Shown: positions 1-6,761 of the stretch, one piece after another | Numbering within the stretch: the stretch's first letter is position 1 | Layout: each line of letters opens with the position of its first letter | Source of the DNA: an uncultured Clostridia bacterium | Lineage (GTDB): Bacteria > Bacillota > Clostridia > Oscillospirales > Acutalibacteraceae | Direction of reading: 5' to 3' | Length of the DNA: 8,403 bases | NCBI GenBank assembly: GCA_946004305.1 | Contig: CAMFZJ010000058.1 | Coordinates: forward strand, 1-8,403 | Translations under genes and position numbers: made by a program | Notes under the pieces: model-generated | Databases searched by the model: none | The model's input: only the letters and a program-made list of their open reading frames with translations | Told to the model about the DNA's origin: nothing

Positions 1-714
1 CCGGCTGAAACTGAATACACAGTAGTTTACAGCTATACAACAAAGGACGGCGACCAGACTCTTACTAAGAAAGTAACAACTACAGAAACAAATGCAACTG
101 CTATTGCCGCTATAGCTGTTCCTACAATCGTAAATCCATACTATTCATACAGCCTAGGTGAGTGTACACTTGACGGCGCAACTGTAAAGGCAGCTCTTAC
201 TGCTGATGCAAAGAAATATATTGTAACAGTTGACGGTGAAGAAATAGGTGAATACGGCTACAAAGAGAAGGTAACTGTTGGCGATAATACCTACTATGTA
301 ACAGGTCATATGAACATTGTTACAGGTGCAGATAAAAAGCCTGCTGCAATTTCTCTTGACGGACTTACAGTTTCAGATACTAAGGTATCAATGGATCTTT
401 TAGCTACAGCAAATATTGAAAACTTCGACCGTATGGGCGTTGTATTTGCTGCTTCAGAAAGAACAGAAGCTGAAATTACTGCAGCTGTTAAAGCAGTAAC
501 AACAGGTACAAGCGTATCAAACGGTATTGCTGTTCATAACTCAACAGTAGATTCTGCAAACGAGTCAGGTTCATATCAGTTTACATATGCTCCATATGTA
601 GCAAAAGAAAAGGCAACAAAGACACTCTATTTCTACACATTTGCTGTAGATACAGAGGGCAACGTGTCAATTAGCTCAGTTGTAAGTGTTGACCTTGCAA
701 ATGCTGTTGCATAA
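1..714 (+). CDS. C-terminal module of a secreted dockerin-type protein (5' end outside window)
   Basis: The reading frame is open from base 1 to a TAA at 712-714, giving 237 visible residues that begin PAETEYTVVYSY. An internal ATG at 310 has no ribosome binding site and is not a start, because the frame continues upstream with clear homology. All 237 residues align with the last ~235 residues of the protein encoded at 981-2657, about 60% identical by hand count, including NESGSYQFTYAPYV and the identical ending VDLANAVA. In that paralogue the module follows a dockerin, so a signal peptide and dockerin upstream of the window are likely here too (inference). The composition, rich in Thr, Val, Ala and Tyr with alternating hydrophobics, suggests beta-sandwich folds. 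I cannot name a family and no catalytic motif is visible. A small ORF follows after 10 bp and probably shares its transcript. Confidence 0.85.
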   Translation, partial: PAETEYTVVYSYTTKDGDQTLTKKVTTTETNATAIAAIAVPTIVNPYYSYSLGECTLDGATVKAALTADAKKYIVTVDGEEIGEYGYKEKVTVGDNTYYVTGHMNIVTGADKKPAAISLDGLTVSDTKVSMDLLATANIENFDRMGVVFAASERTEAEITAAVKAVTTGTSVSNGIAVHNSTVDSANESGSYQFTYAPYVAKEKATKTLYFYTFAVDTEGNVSISSVVSVDLANAVA

Positions 715-724
715 GGAGGACAAT

Positions 725-850
725 ATGAAAGAATATATTACACCTGAGGTTGAAATTGTTGAATATGAGGTAGAGGATTGCTTAACAGGTTCTACTGATA
801 TTCCTGAGGAAACAGAAGGAATCGGCGGAATCATTGATGATCTAACCTAA
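725..850 (+). CDS. 41-residue acidic peptide, unknown function
   Basis: A short ORF starts at ATG 725 and stops at TAA 848-850. A near-perfect Shine-Dalgarno sequence, AGGAGG at 714-719, overlaps the stop codon of the preceding gene and lies 5 bp from the ATG. The peptide starts MKEYITPEVEIVEYEVEDCL, continues TGSTDIPEETEG, and ends with a glycine/isoleucine-rich tail (IGGIIDDLT). It is very acidic, has one cysteine (residue 19), and has no signal peptide or membrane segment. The Lys-x-Tyr-x-x-Pro-x-x-Glu start with a later Glu-Asp-(hydrophobic) turn resembles short peptides I remember as common but uncharacterised in clostridial and Bacteroides genomes; that is recollection, not a search. 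A terminator follows 19 bp later, so it is the last gene of the upstream unit. Function is unknown; no modification enzyme is encoded nearby. Confidence 0.72.
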   Translation: MKEYITPEVEIVEYEVEDCLTGSTDIPEETEGIGGIIDDLT

Positions 851-869
851 TAATTTCAATATATTTACA

Positions 870-905
870 AAGGCTGACTGCTTATGCGGTCAGCCTTAAA
901 TTTTT
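870..905 (+). terminator. Intrinsic terminator after the small peptide gene
   Basis: A 12-bp stem (870-881 with 886-897, one G-T pair, core GGCTGAC/GTCAGCC) closes a TTAT loop and is followed by AAATTTTT. It ends the unit carrying the secreted protein and the 41-residue peptide. Confidence 0.9.
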
Positions 906-906
906 A

Positions 907-935
907 TTGCAATATTAATCTTTTTCTTATATAAT
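907..935 (+). promoter_or_regulatory. Sigma-A-type promoter of the dockerin/LRR gene
   Basis: TTGCAA (907-912) and TATAAT (930-935) are separated by exactly 17 bp. Transcription would start near 942, giving a leader of about 40 nt before the ATG at 981. The -35 box directly follows the T-tract of the upstream terminator, so this gene is insulated from the preceding unit. Confidence 0.75.
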
Positions 936-980
936 AATATATGGAGTAGAGTATCATTAATTTGAATATTGGAGTTTAAT

Positions 981-2657
981 ATGAAAAAGCTGTCTTCTTT
1001 TGCAATTTCAATCTTTTTTACTATAACTTTTCTGATGTTTTCAGTCATCACGGCTAGTGCAGAAACATTGATCACTTGGCCTGACTACCCTGACTATGTT
1101 TTTCAGGTAGATATTTTAGACGATAACGGTAACGAAACCTATGCAGTCGGTTCCTATTTGGGAACTGACCCGAATCCTGTAATTCCTGAGGTTGTGCATA
1201 CCCATACTGTTATGCGTTTGGGAGAGAAATGCTTTTACAATAATGATGTTGTTGAAACAATCACTATGCACGATGGTATGACAAATATCAGAAAATGGGC
1301 TGCCCGTAATTGTGACAATCTAAAAAGCGTCTATTATTCTAAGAAGCTTCAGGTAATCTATGATGTAGCTTTAGCCTATAACCCTGTAATGGATACAGCA
1401 CTTTTAAGGAATACAAAGGTAAACGAGCTTGGTATAAGCGTGTTTAATACAGATGTTTCCCTTAAATATCTTTCACTACCTGATGAGCTGAGAAAAATAG
1501 GGGACTATGCTTTTTATAAATGCACTATGGAGAAAATTGTTCTTCCCCAAAATGTTGAGGAAATCGGTGCATATACTTTTGGAAACAGTCCGGATTTAAA
1601 ATCGCTATATGTTCCCTCCTCAGTTACAAAAATCAGCGATAATGCGTTCAAAAATTCAGAAAATGTAACCGTCTATTGCTTTGCTGACAGCTATGCAGAA
1701 GAATTCTGTATTACAAATTCAGTTAATTATGAAATAATAACTGAACAGCAGTACCCTTCAAATATCCAAGGCGATGTAAATAACGATAAAGTTGTAAACG
1801 GAAAAGATGCAATATTAATGACCCAAGCTCTTGCAGGCGTGGAAAATATTGACTTCTATTCCCAAAACTGTGACGTAAACGGTGACTGTAAATTCAATGT
1901 TGATGATATTTCATATTTGCAGAAAAACTATGATATGACAACTGACTACAATGTAGTTTACAGCTATAAAACAGATAAAGGCTTACAAACTCTTACAAAA
2001 AAAGTATCCTCTGATAAAATCGAAGCCTCTGAAATTGCAAGTGTGAATATTCCCGAAATTGTAAACCCTTATTATACATACAGTCTTGGAGAATGTAGGG
2101 TAGAGGGTTCAACAGTTTACGCTTCATTTGATGAAACCGATAAAAAATATTTGGTTACGGTTGACGGTGAAGAAATCGGTTTATTTGGATATAAAGAAAA
2201 AGCGACCGTTAAAATAAACGGGGCAGACTATACCTTTTATGTAACAGGAAATATAAACTTAGTATCCGGAGAATCTAAAAAAACCGCACTTTTATCTCTT
2301 GACGGAATGACAATATCTGATACGGAAATTTCTATGGAGCTTTTGGCAACAGCCAATGTTGAAAAGTTCAGTAGAATGGGTGTAGTGTTTACAATTAAGG
2401 ATAGTTCTGTTGAAGAATTAAAAACAGCTGTGCTAAATGTTCCTGAAAATACAGCTGTATATAATAATATTGCAGTTCATAATTCCTCTGTAAATAAGCC
2501 GAATGAGTCCGGTTCATACCAGTTTACTTATGCTCCGTATGTAAGTAAAGATAAAGCCTCCAAGAAACTAAAATTCTATACCTTTGCAGTAGATGATGAA
2601 GATAATGTGTTTATAAGCGAAGCAGTAGAAGTTGACCTTGCTAATGCAGTAGCTTGA
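981..2657 (+). CDS. Secreted leucine-rich-repeat, dockerin type I protein
   Basis: The product is 558 residues. The start is ATG 981, preceded by TGGAG at 970-974; a TTG at 969 in the same frame lies inside that Shine-Dalgarno and would spoil the signal peptide. Residues 1-27 are a signal peptide (MKKLSS, hydrophobic core, cleavage after ASA). Residues ~70-245 are BspA-like leucine-rich repeats, with the LxxLxLPxxLxxIGxYAFxxC pattern and the usual SYAEEFC-type end. Residues ~263-319 are a type I dockerin: two calcium loops, DVNNDKVVNGKD (265-276) and DVNGDCKFNVDD (298-309), which would dock onto a cohesin of a scaffoldin. Residues ~323-558 are the module shared with the gene at 1-714. It has no sortase signal or transmembrane tail. 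The likely role is a surface or cellulosome-like binding protein, since no enzymatic domain is visible. It appears to be transcribed alone. Confidence 0.9.
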   Translation: MKKLSSFAISIFFTITFLMFSVITASAETLITWPDYPDYVFQVDILDDNGNETYAVGSYLGTDPNPVIPEVVHTHTVMRLGEKCFYNNDVVETITMHDGMTNIRKWAARNCDNLKSVYYSKKLQVIYDVALAYNPVMDTALLRNTKVNELGISVFNTDVSLKYLSLPDELRKIGDYAFYKCTMEKIVLPQNVEEIGAYTFGNSPDLKSLYVPSSVTKISDNAFKNSENVTVYCFADSYAEEFCITNSVNYEIITEQQYPSNIQGDVNNDKVVNGKDAILMTQALAGVENIDFYSQNCDVNGDCKFNVDDISYLQKNYDMTTDYNVVYSYKTDKGLQTLTKKVSSDKIEASEIASVNIPEIVNPYYTYSLGECRVEGSTVYASFDETDKKYLVTVDGEEIGLFGYKEKATVKINGADYTFYVTGNINLVSGESKKTALLSLDGMTISDTEISMELLATANVEKFSRMGVVFTIKDSSVEELKTAVLNVPENTAVYNNIAVHNSSVNKPNESGSYQFTYAPYVSKDKASKKLKFYTFAVDDEDNVFISEAVEVDLANAVA

Positions 2658-2708
2658 TAAATTTATATAAACAAGAATAAGGGGCGCTGTGCAAAGCTTC
2701 TCAAAAAG

Positions 2709-2753
2709 CCTCCCCTGAAAGGGGAGGTGTCACAGCTTGCTGTGACGGAGGGG
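2709..2753. repeat. GC-rich double-hairpin palindromic element (REP/MITE-like)
   Basis: Two adjacent perfect hairpins lie in an otherwise A+T-rich spacer. The first is CCTCCCC (2709-2715) with GGGGAGG (2721-2727). The second is GTCACAGC (2729-2736) with GCTGTGAC (2739-2746). They are followed by GGAGGGG (2747-2753), whose GGAGG could pair alternatively with the first arm. This arrangement matches interspersed elements I recall from many gut clostridial genomes (CCTCCCC, GGGGAGGTG, hairpin, GACGGAGGGG). I do not know a formal name. Neither hairpin has a U-tract, so a terminator role is unlikely. The rest of the 2658-2888 spacer holds no ORF. Confidence 0.7.
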
Positions 2754-2822
2754 TAAAAGAATTTTCAATTAAAAAGCCGCTAGACGATAAGGGTAAATTT
2801 ACCGAGCTTTTAATAACTGTAA

Positions 2823-2862
2823 GGGCTGTCGCAAAAAAATTGCGACAGCCCCATTTGTTTTT
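2823..2862 (+). terminator. Intrinsic terminator between the dockerin gene and fucO
   Basis: A perfect 12-bp stem (2823-2834 with 2840-2851, GGGCTGTCGC/GCGACAGCCC core) has an AAAAA loop and is followed on the plus strand by CATTTGTTTTT. It lies between two convergent genes, 26 bp beyond the fucO stop. On the minus strand there is no good U-tract, so it may terminate fucO only weakly. Confidence 0.8.
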
Positions 2863-2888
2863 CATATATGTAGTTTTTAATAATAATC

Positions 2889-4037
2889 TTAAATCAAAGA
2901 TTTGTACATTGCTATAATATCCTCAAGTGTAGCTTCTTTAGGATTACCGGGAGCACAAGCGTCTGCAATTGCGCTTTCAGCTAAGAATTGTATATCTTCT
3001 TCCTTAACAATTTCCTTTAAATCCTTAGGAATACCAACGTCAGCAGAAAGCTGTGCCACAGCCTCAACAGCTGCTTTTCTGTATTCCTCCTGAGTCATAT
3101 TATCAACACCTTCAACACCCATAGCCTTAGCGATATCCTTATATTTTTCGCCGGTAGCATCAGCGTTGAAAGCCATAACTGTAGGCAGTAAAATTGCATT
3201 AGCTACACCGTGGGGTGTATCATAAACAGCACCTAAAGCGTGAGCCATAGAGTGTACAATACCAAGGCCCACATTTGAGAATCCCATACCTGCTACATAT
3301 TGACCCAGAGCCATTCCTTCACGTCCCTCAGCAGTATTATCACAAGCACCTCTCAGAGATTTTGCAATAATTTCTACAGCCTTAATGTGGAACATATCAG
3401 AAAGCTCCCAAGCTCCTTTAGTAATGTAACCCTCAATTGCGTGAGTAAGAGCGTCCATACCTGTAGCAGCAGTAAGTCCCTTTGGCATACTGCTCATCAT
3501 ATCAGGATCAACAACAGCCACAACAGGAATGTCGTGAGTATCAACGCAAACAAATTTACGCTTTTTCTCAACATCTGTAATTACATAATTAATTGTAACC
3601 TCAGCAGCTGTACCGGCAGTAGTGGGAACTGCAATAATGGGCACACAGGGATTCTTTGTAGGTGCAACTCCCTCAAGACTTCTTACGTCCTCAAATTCAG
3701 GGTTAGTGATAATAATACCGATAGCCTTAGCTGTATCCATAGAAGAACCGCCGCCGATAGCGATAATGTAATCAGCACCGCTTGCCTTAAAAGCAGCAAC
3801 ACCGGTTTGTACATTTTCAATAGTTGGATTTGGCTTAATTTCGCTGTAAATATCATAAGCAAGACCTGCATCCTCAAGTAAGTCAGTTACCTTGCTTGTT
3901 ACATTAAACTTAATTAAGTCAGGATCTGAGCATACAAAAGCTTTCTTAAAGCCTCTGTTTTTAGCTTCGGTAACTATTTCTTTGATTGCACCGGAGCCGT
4001 GATATGATGTTTCGTTTAACACAAATCGATTTGCCAT
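2889..4037 (-). CDS. fucO: Lactaldehyde reductase / 1,2-propanediol oxidoreductase (iron-dependent alcohol dehydrogenase)
   Basis: The 382-residue product is colinear over its whole length with E. coli FucO as I remember it, sharing MANR, PNPTI, GADYxIAIGGGS, NPEFxDVRSLEG, TTAGTAAEVTINYVITD, ALTHAIEGYIT and ALGQYVAGMGFSNVGLG. It reduces L-lactaldehyde to 1,2-propanediol with NADH in the cytoplasm, the redox-balancing step of anaerobic fucose or rhamnose use. The NAD-binding GGGS is at 95-98. Asp38 matches the residue that favours NAD over NADP. The iron ligands are Asp195, His199, His262 and His276. The start has AGGAGG (4046-4051) 8 bp away. The gene is monocistronic with its own promoter, and no fucose or rhamnose genes are adjacent. 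A related group III alcohol dehydrogenase with another aldehyde substrate remains possible. Confidence 0.93.
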   Translation of the reverse strand: MANRFVLNETSYHGSGAIKEIVTEAKNRGFKKAFVCSDPDLIKFNVTSKVTDLLEDAGLAYDIYSEIKPNPTIENVQTGVAAFKASGADYIIAIGGGSSMDTAKAIGIIITNPEFEDVRSLEGVAPTKNPCVPIIAVPTTAGTAAEVTINYVITDVEKKRKFVCVDTHDIPVVAVVDPDMMSSMPKGLTAATGMDALTHAIEGYITKGAWELSDMFHIKAVEIIAKSLRGACDNTAEGREGMALGQYVAGMGFSNVGLGIVHSMAHALGAVYDTPHGVANAILLPTVMAFNADATGEKYKDIAKAMGVEGVDNMTQEEYRKAAVEAVAQLSADVGIPKDLKEIVKEEDIQFLAESAIADACAPGNPKEATLEDIIAMYKSLI

Positions 4038-4090
4038 ATTAATTTCCTCCTAAATAATTTATTTATGCAAATTCAATAATTTACAACATA

Positions 4091-4119
4091 ATTATACTCC
4101 ATATTTGTGAAAATGTAAA
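4091..4119 (-). promoter_or_regulatory. Near-consensus promoter of fucO
   Basis: On the minus strand, TTTACA (plus 4114-4119) and a perfect TATAAT (plus 4091-4096) are 17 bp apart. The start point would be near 4084, leaving a leader of about 45 nt with the AGGAGG site. A promoter this close to consensus suggests strong expression unless repressed. I see no convincing operator palindrome on it. Confidence 0.8.
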
Positions 4120-4141
4120 TATTAAAATAAACAATATTTTG

Positions 4142-4170
4142 TTGACTTTAGCGTGTTAATATGCTAAACT
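4142..4170 (+). promoter_or_regulatory. Promoter of the amino acid ABC transporter operon
   Basis: TTGACT (4142-4147) and TAAACT (4165-4170) are separated by 17 bp. Transcription would begin near 4177, a leader of about 28 nt before the ATG at 4205. The in-frame ATG at 4175 would then lie at or upstream of the first transcribed base, which supports the later start. Confidence 0.75.
4147..4168. promoter_or_regulatory. Candidate operator: 22-bp palindrome in the promoter spacer
   Basis: TTTAGC (4147-4152) and GCTAAA (4163-4168) are symmetrical about 4157/4158, and 9 of 11 position pairs are complementary (mismatches at 4153/4162 and 4155/4160). The palindrome runs from the last base of the -35 box into the -10 box, the classic position for a dimeric repressor. 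It is not CIRCE (no ACTC/GAGT, wrong spacing), and I cannot assign it to a named regulator. Confidence 0.6.
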
Positions 4171-4204
4171 ATTTATGTTAAATTTATGTAATGAGGTGTA
4201 TGCT

Positions 4205-5059
4205 ATGAAAAAAACATTAGCGTTATTATTAGCTGCATTAATGATGGTGGCTGTAGTATTCTGTGGTTGCACAGGCGGAGAAACATCTTCAACTCCCGAT
4301 GCAACAACTGAAACAAAGACAGACACAGCAGAAAAAGTAACCTTTACAGTTGGTTTTGACGCAGAATTTCCACCATATGGCTATAAAGATAAAGACGGTG
4401 AGTACACAGGTGTTGACCTTGAGCTTGCAGAAGAGGTTTGTAAACGTCAGGGCTGGGAGCTTGTTAAACAGCCTATCGACTGGGACAGCAAGGATATGGA
4501 GCTTACCTCAGGTACAATCGACTGTATTTGGAATGGCTTTACTATGACAGGCCGTGAGAAAGATTACACTTGGTCCTCACCATATATTGATAACTCTCAG
4601 GTTATTGTTGTAAAGGCAGATTCAGACATTTCTTCACTTGATGATTTAAGCGGTAAGGTAGTAGCTGTTCAGTCTGATTCATCAGCACTTGCAGTATTCA
4701 CAGGTGACGATGCTACAGATGCAAACAAAAAGCTTTGTGCTTCATTTGCTGAACTTCAGCAGATTGGCGATTATAACTCAGCGCTTATGAATCTTGATTC
4801 AGGGGCAGTAGATGCTGTTGGTATGGATATTGGTGTTGCAAACTACAACCTGAGCAACAACGAAGGAAAGTACAAGATTCTTGACGATCAGATTTCAACA
4901 GAACAGTATGCTGTAGGTTTCAAAAAAGGCAACACAGAACTTCGTGATACTGTTGAGAAAACCCTTAAAGAGATGTACGAAGACGGTACATTTATGAAGA
5001 TAGTTGATAAATACAACGATAAGTACGGTATTTCAGACAGCGTTTGCTTTGGTGAATAA
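4205..5059 (+). CDS. Amino acid ABC transporter substrate-binding lipoprotein (family 3)
   Basis: The product is 284 residues, starting at ATG 4205 with GAGGTG at 4193-4198. Residues 1-21 are a lipoprotein signal peptide (MKKTLALLLAALMM) ending FCG-C, so Cys22 is the probable lipidated residue; Phe at -3 is a little unusual. A Ser/Thr-rich linker (to ~45) precedes the SBP_bac_3 domain, ~46-280. The family landmarks are FDAEFPPYGYKD at the start, GFTMTGRE with Arg117 (expected to bind the substrate carboxylate), YTWSSPYI, and AVDAVGMD with Asp208 (expected to bind the amino group). It captures an amino acid outside the membrane and delivers it to the permease encoded downstream. Exact specificity cannot be read from sequence; a polar or sulfur amino acid is plausible. 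It is the first gene of a receptor-permease-ATPase operon. Confidence 0.92.
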   Translation: MKKTLALLLAALMMVAVVFCGCTGGETSSTPDATTETKTDTAEKVTFTVGFDAEFPPYGYKDKDGEYTGVDLELAEEVCKRQGWELVKQPIDWDSKDMELTSGTIDCIWNGFTMTGREKDYTWSSPYIDNSQVIVVKADSDISSLDDLSGKVVAVQSDSSALAVFTGDDATDANKKLCASFAELQQIGDYNSALMNLDSGAVDAVGMDIGVANYNLSNNEGKYKILDDQISTEQYAVGFKKGNTELRDTVEKTLKEMYEDGTFMKIVDKYNDKYGISDSVCFGE

Positions 5060-5102
5060 TTAACAGATTGACTGATTTATAAAAACTATTGTAAACAAAA
5101 TG

Positions 5103-5135
5103 TTGCCACAGGGCAGAAACCCTGTGGCAATTTTT
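5103..5135 (+). terminator. Intra-operon terminator/attenuator between receptor and permease
   Basis: A perfect 11-bp stem, TTGCCACAGGG (5103-5113) with CCCTGTGGCAA (5120-5130), has a 6-nt loop and is followed at once by TTTTT (5131-5135). The permease ribosome binding site AAGGTG starts at the very next base. Partial termination here would give more receptor mRNA than permease/ATPase mRNA, a known stoichiometry device in importer operons. It could also protect the 3' end of the receptor transcript. Confidence 0.85.
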
Positions 5136-5147
5136 AAGGTGATAATT

Positions 5148-5918
5148 ATGAAGAAAAAACCTTTTATAGCAGCAATAGTGTTTATAGCACTATTAATACC
5201 TGCAACAATAACAGTCAGCGGAGTTACCTTAGGAAGTGTTGCCGGAAGTGATGACAATATATTCAGTTGGATTATATGGGTAATATCTCAGCTTTCCTCA
5301 GGTATGTGGGCTTCATTAGCATTATTTGCCCTGACGCTTATATTTTCAATGCCATTAGGACTTTTTGTTTGCTTTGCAAGAAGGTCAAGGTTTAAAGTAG
5401 TTGAGCTTGTGGCAAAGTTCTACATATCCGTTATGCGTGGAACACCCCTTATGCTCCAACTGCTTGTGGTATATTACGCTCCATACTATCTTTTTAAAAT
5501 TCCCCTTGCATCAAGCTACAGGTTTTATGCTGCAATAATTGGTTTCTCGCTAAACTATGCAGCCTATTTTGCTGAAATCTACAGAAGCGGTATTGAGGCA
5601 GTACCTAAAGGTCATTATGAGGCCGCAAAGGTTTTGGGCTATTCTAACAGCCAGACCTTTATGAAGATAGTTTTCCCGCAGATGGTACGTCATACCTTAC
5701 CTCCTGTAACAAATGAAATAATTACACTTGTAAAGGACACTTCTCTTGCGTTTGCTATTGCTTTTCTGGAAATGTTTACAATTGCAAAGCAGGTTTCAGC
5801 ATCAGAAAGTAATATTATGCCTTTGTTTGTAGCAGGTGCATTCTACTATCTGTTTAACCTTATTGTTTCATTTGTAATGGGCAAGATTGAAAAGAAAATG
5901 AATTACTATACTACCTAA
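5148..5918 (+). CDS. Polar amino acid ABC transporter permease
   Basis: The product is 256 residues, starting at ATG 5148 with AAGGTG at 5136-5141. An in-frame ATG at 5100 lies just before the terminator stem, has no Shine-Dalgarno and would add a non-membrane leader, so it is rejected. Hydrophobic segments lie near residues 6-24, 54-77, 90-117, 126-143, 198-210 and 225-245. The EAA loop that contacts the ATPase is EAAKVLGYSNSQTFMKIVFP (158-177), preceded by the family's RSGIEAVPKGHYEA; the VMRGTPLMLQL stretch (95-105) is typical of His/Glu/Gln/Arg-type permeases. It would form a homodimeric channel in the membrane, since only one permease gene is present. The first hydrophobic segment plus a loop to ~45 makes the N terminus longer than in the shortest members of the family. 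Confidence 0.92.
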   Translation: MKKKPFIAAIVFIALLIPATITVSGVTLGSVAGSDDNIFSWIIWVISQLSSGMWASLALFALTLIFSMPLGLFVCFARRSRFKVVELVAKFYISVMRGTPLMLQLLVVYYAPYYLFKIPLASSYRFYAAIIGFSLNYAAYFAEIYRSGIEAVPKGHYEAAKVLGYSNSQTFMKIVFPQMVRHTLPPVTNEIITLVKDTSLAFAIAFLEMFTIAKQVSASESNIMPLFVAGAFYYLFNLIVSFVMGKIEKKMNYYTT

Positions 5919-5928
5919 GGAGAATATT

Positions 5929-6687
5929 ATGAAATTACTTGAAATTAATAACATAAATAAATCCTTTGGTGATTTAGAGGTTCTTAAGGATATCTCCCTC
6001 TGTGTAGAGGAGGGTGAGGTTGTATCTATAATCGGTCCCTCCGGTAGCGGCAAATCAACCCTACTAAGATGTGCAACCTTGCTGGAAAAAATGGATAAAG
6101 GCTCATTGATTTACTGTGGCGAAAGTGCAGCAAGTGAAGTAAACGGCAAGTCAGTATATGCTCCAAAGGATAAAATAAAGGAAATACAAAACTACTTTGG
6201 ACTGGTGTTTCAAAACTTTAATCTATTTCCCCATTACACAGTTTTAAAAAATGTTACAGACGCACCGATTTCTGTTCAAAAAAGGAATAAAGAAGAAGTG
6301 TACGCTGAAGCTCGGGAGCTGTTAAATCGTATGGCAATAGGCGATAAGGAGAATTATTATCCTTCACAGCTTTCAGGCGGTCAGCAACAGCGAGTTGCAA
6401 TTGCAAGAGCATTGGCCATGAATCCAAAGATTTTATTCTTTGATGAGCCAACCTCGGCGTTAGATCCTGAGTTAACGCAGGAAATATTAAAGGTGCTCAG
6501 ATTACTTGCCAGCGAAAAAATGACTATGGTAATTGTTACTCACGAAATTGACTTTGCCCGTAATGTATCAGACAGAGTAATATTTATGGATGACGGATAT
6601 ATTGTAGAACAAGGTGATCCTAAAGAAGTAATAGACAATCCAAAGAACGACAGAGTAAAAGCCTTTCTCCAAAAAGTTCAGGGATAA
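5929..6687 (+). CDS. Polar amino acid ABC transporter ATP-binding protein
   Basis: This 252-residue cytoplasmic ATPase powers the importer. It shows Walker A GPSGSGKST (36-44), Q-loop Gln95 (LVFQNFNLFPHYTVLKNV, typical of GlnQ/HisP-type subunits), signature LSGGQ (148-152), Walker B ILFFDE (168-173) with catalytic Glu173, D-loop SALD (176-179) and switch His205. All catalytic parts are intact and the length is normal for the family. There is a modest insertion at ~62-82 between Walker A and the Q-loop, as HisP-like members often have. The start is ATG 5929; the ribosome binding site AAGGAG overlaps the permease stop codon, so the two genes are tightly linked and probably translated in similar amounts. 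Confidence 0.95.
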   Translation: MKLLEINNINKSFGDLEVLKDISLCVEEGEVVSIIGPSGSGKSTLLRCATLLEKMDKGSLIYCGESAASEVNGKSVYAPKDKIKEIQNYFGLVFQNFNLFPHYTVLKNVTDAPISVQKRNKEEVYAEARELLNRMAIGDKENYYPSQLSGGQQQRVAIARALAMNPKILFFDEPTSALDPELTQEILKVLRLLASEKMTMVIVTHEIDFARNVSDRVIFMDDGYIVEQGDPKEVIDNPKNDRVKAFLQKVQG

Positions 6688-6717
6688 AATTGTTTGTTCA
6701 CAATTATATAAACAATC

Positions 6718-6747
6718 AGCGACAGGATAAATTCTTGTCGCTTTTTT
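6718..6747 (+). terminator. Intrinsic terminator of the ABC transporter operon
   Basis: A 10-bp stem, AGCGACAGGA (6718-6727) with TCTTGTCGCT (6733-6742, one G-T pair), has a TAAAT loop and a run of six T (6742-6747). A separate 7-bp inverted repeat, ATTGTTT/AAACAAT (6689-6695, 6710-6716), precedes it and may be incidental. Confidence 0.88.
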
Positions 6748-6761
6748 GTCCTTTATGTATG

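Noticed and set aside
725..850. RiPP cluster or bacteriocin locus
   Set aside because: No radical SAM enzyme, lanthipeptide synthetase, protease or exporter lies within the window, so the peptide is listed as unknown.
3300..3881. 193-codon open frame on the plus strand
   Set aside because: It is entirely antisense to fucO, has a Ser/Asn/Cys-rich composition typical of shadow frames, and has no start signals.
4104..4121. Rex-like redox operator (TTGTGAA half-site) at the fucO promoter
   Set aside because: Only one half-site is visible; the inverse half is absent at the required spacing.
4175..4204. Earlier in-frame ATG for the substrate-binding protein
   Set aside because: It lies at about the predicted transcription start and lacks a Shine-Dalgarno. 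ATG 4205 has GAGGTG and gives a proper lipoprotein signal.
5068..5097. Possible second promoter before the permease (TTGACT, 18 bp, TAAACA)
   Set aside because: The -10 box matches only about half the consensus, and the predicted start falls in the 5' arm of the terminator stem, so a useful transcript is doubtful.
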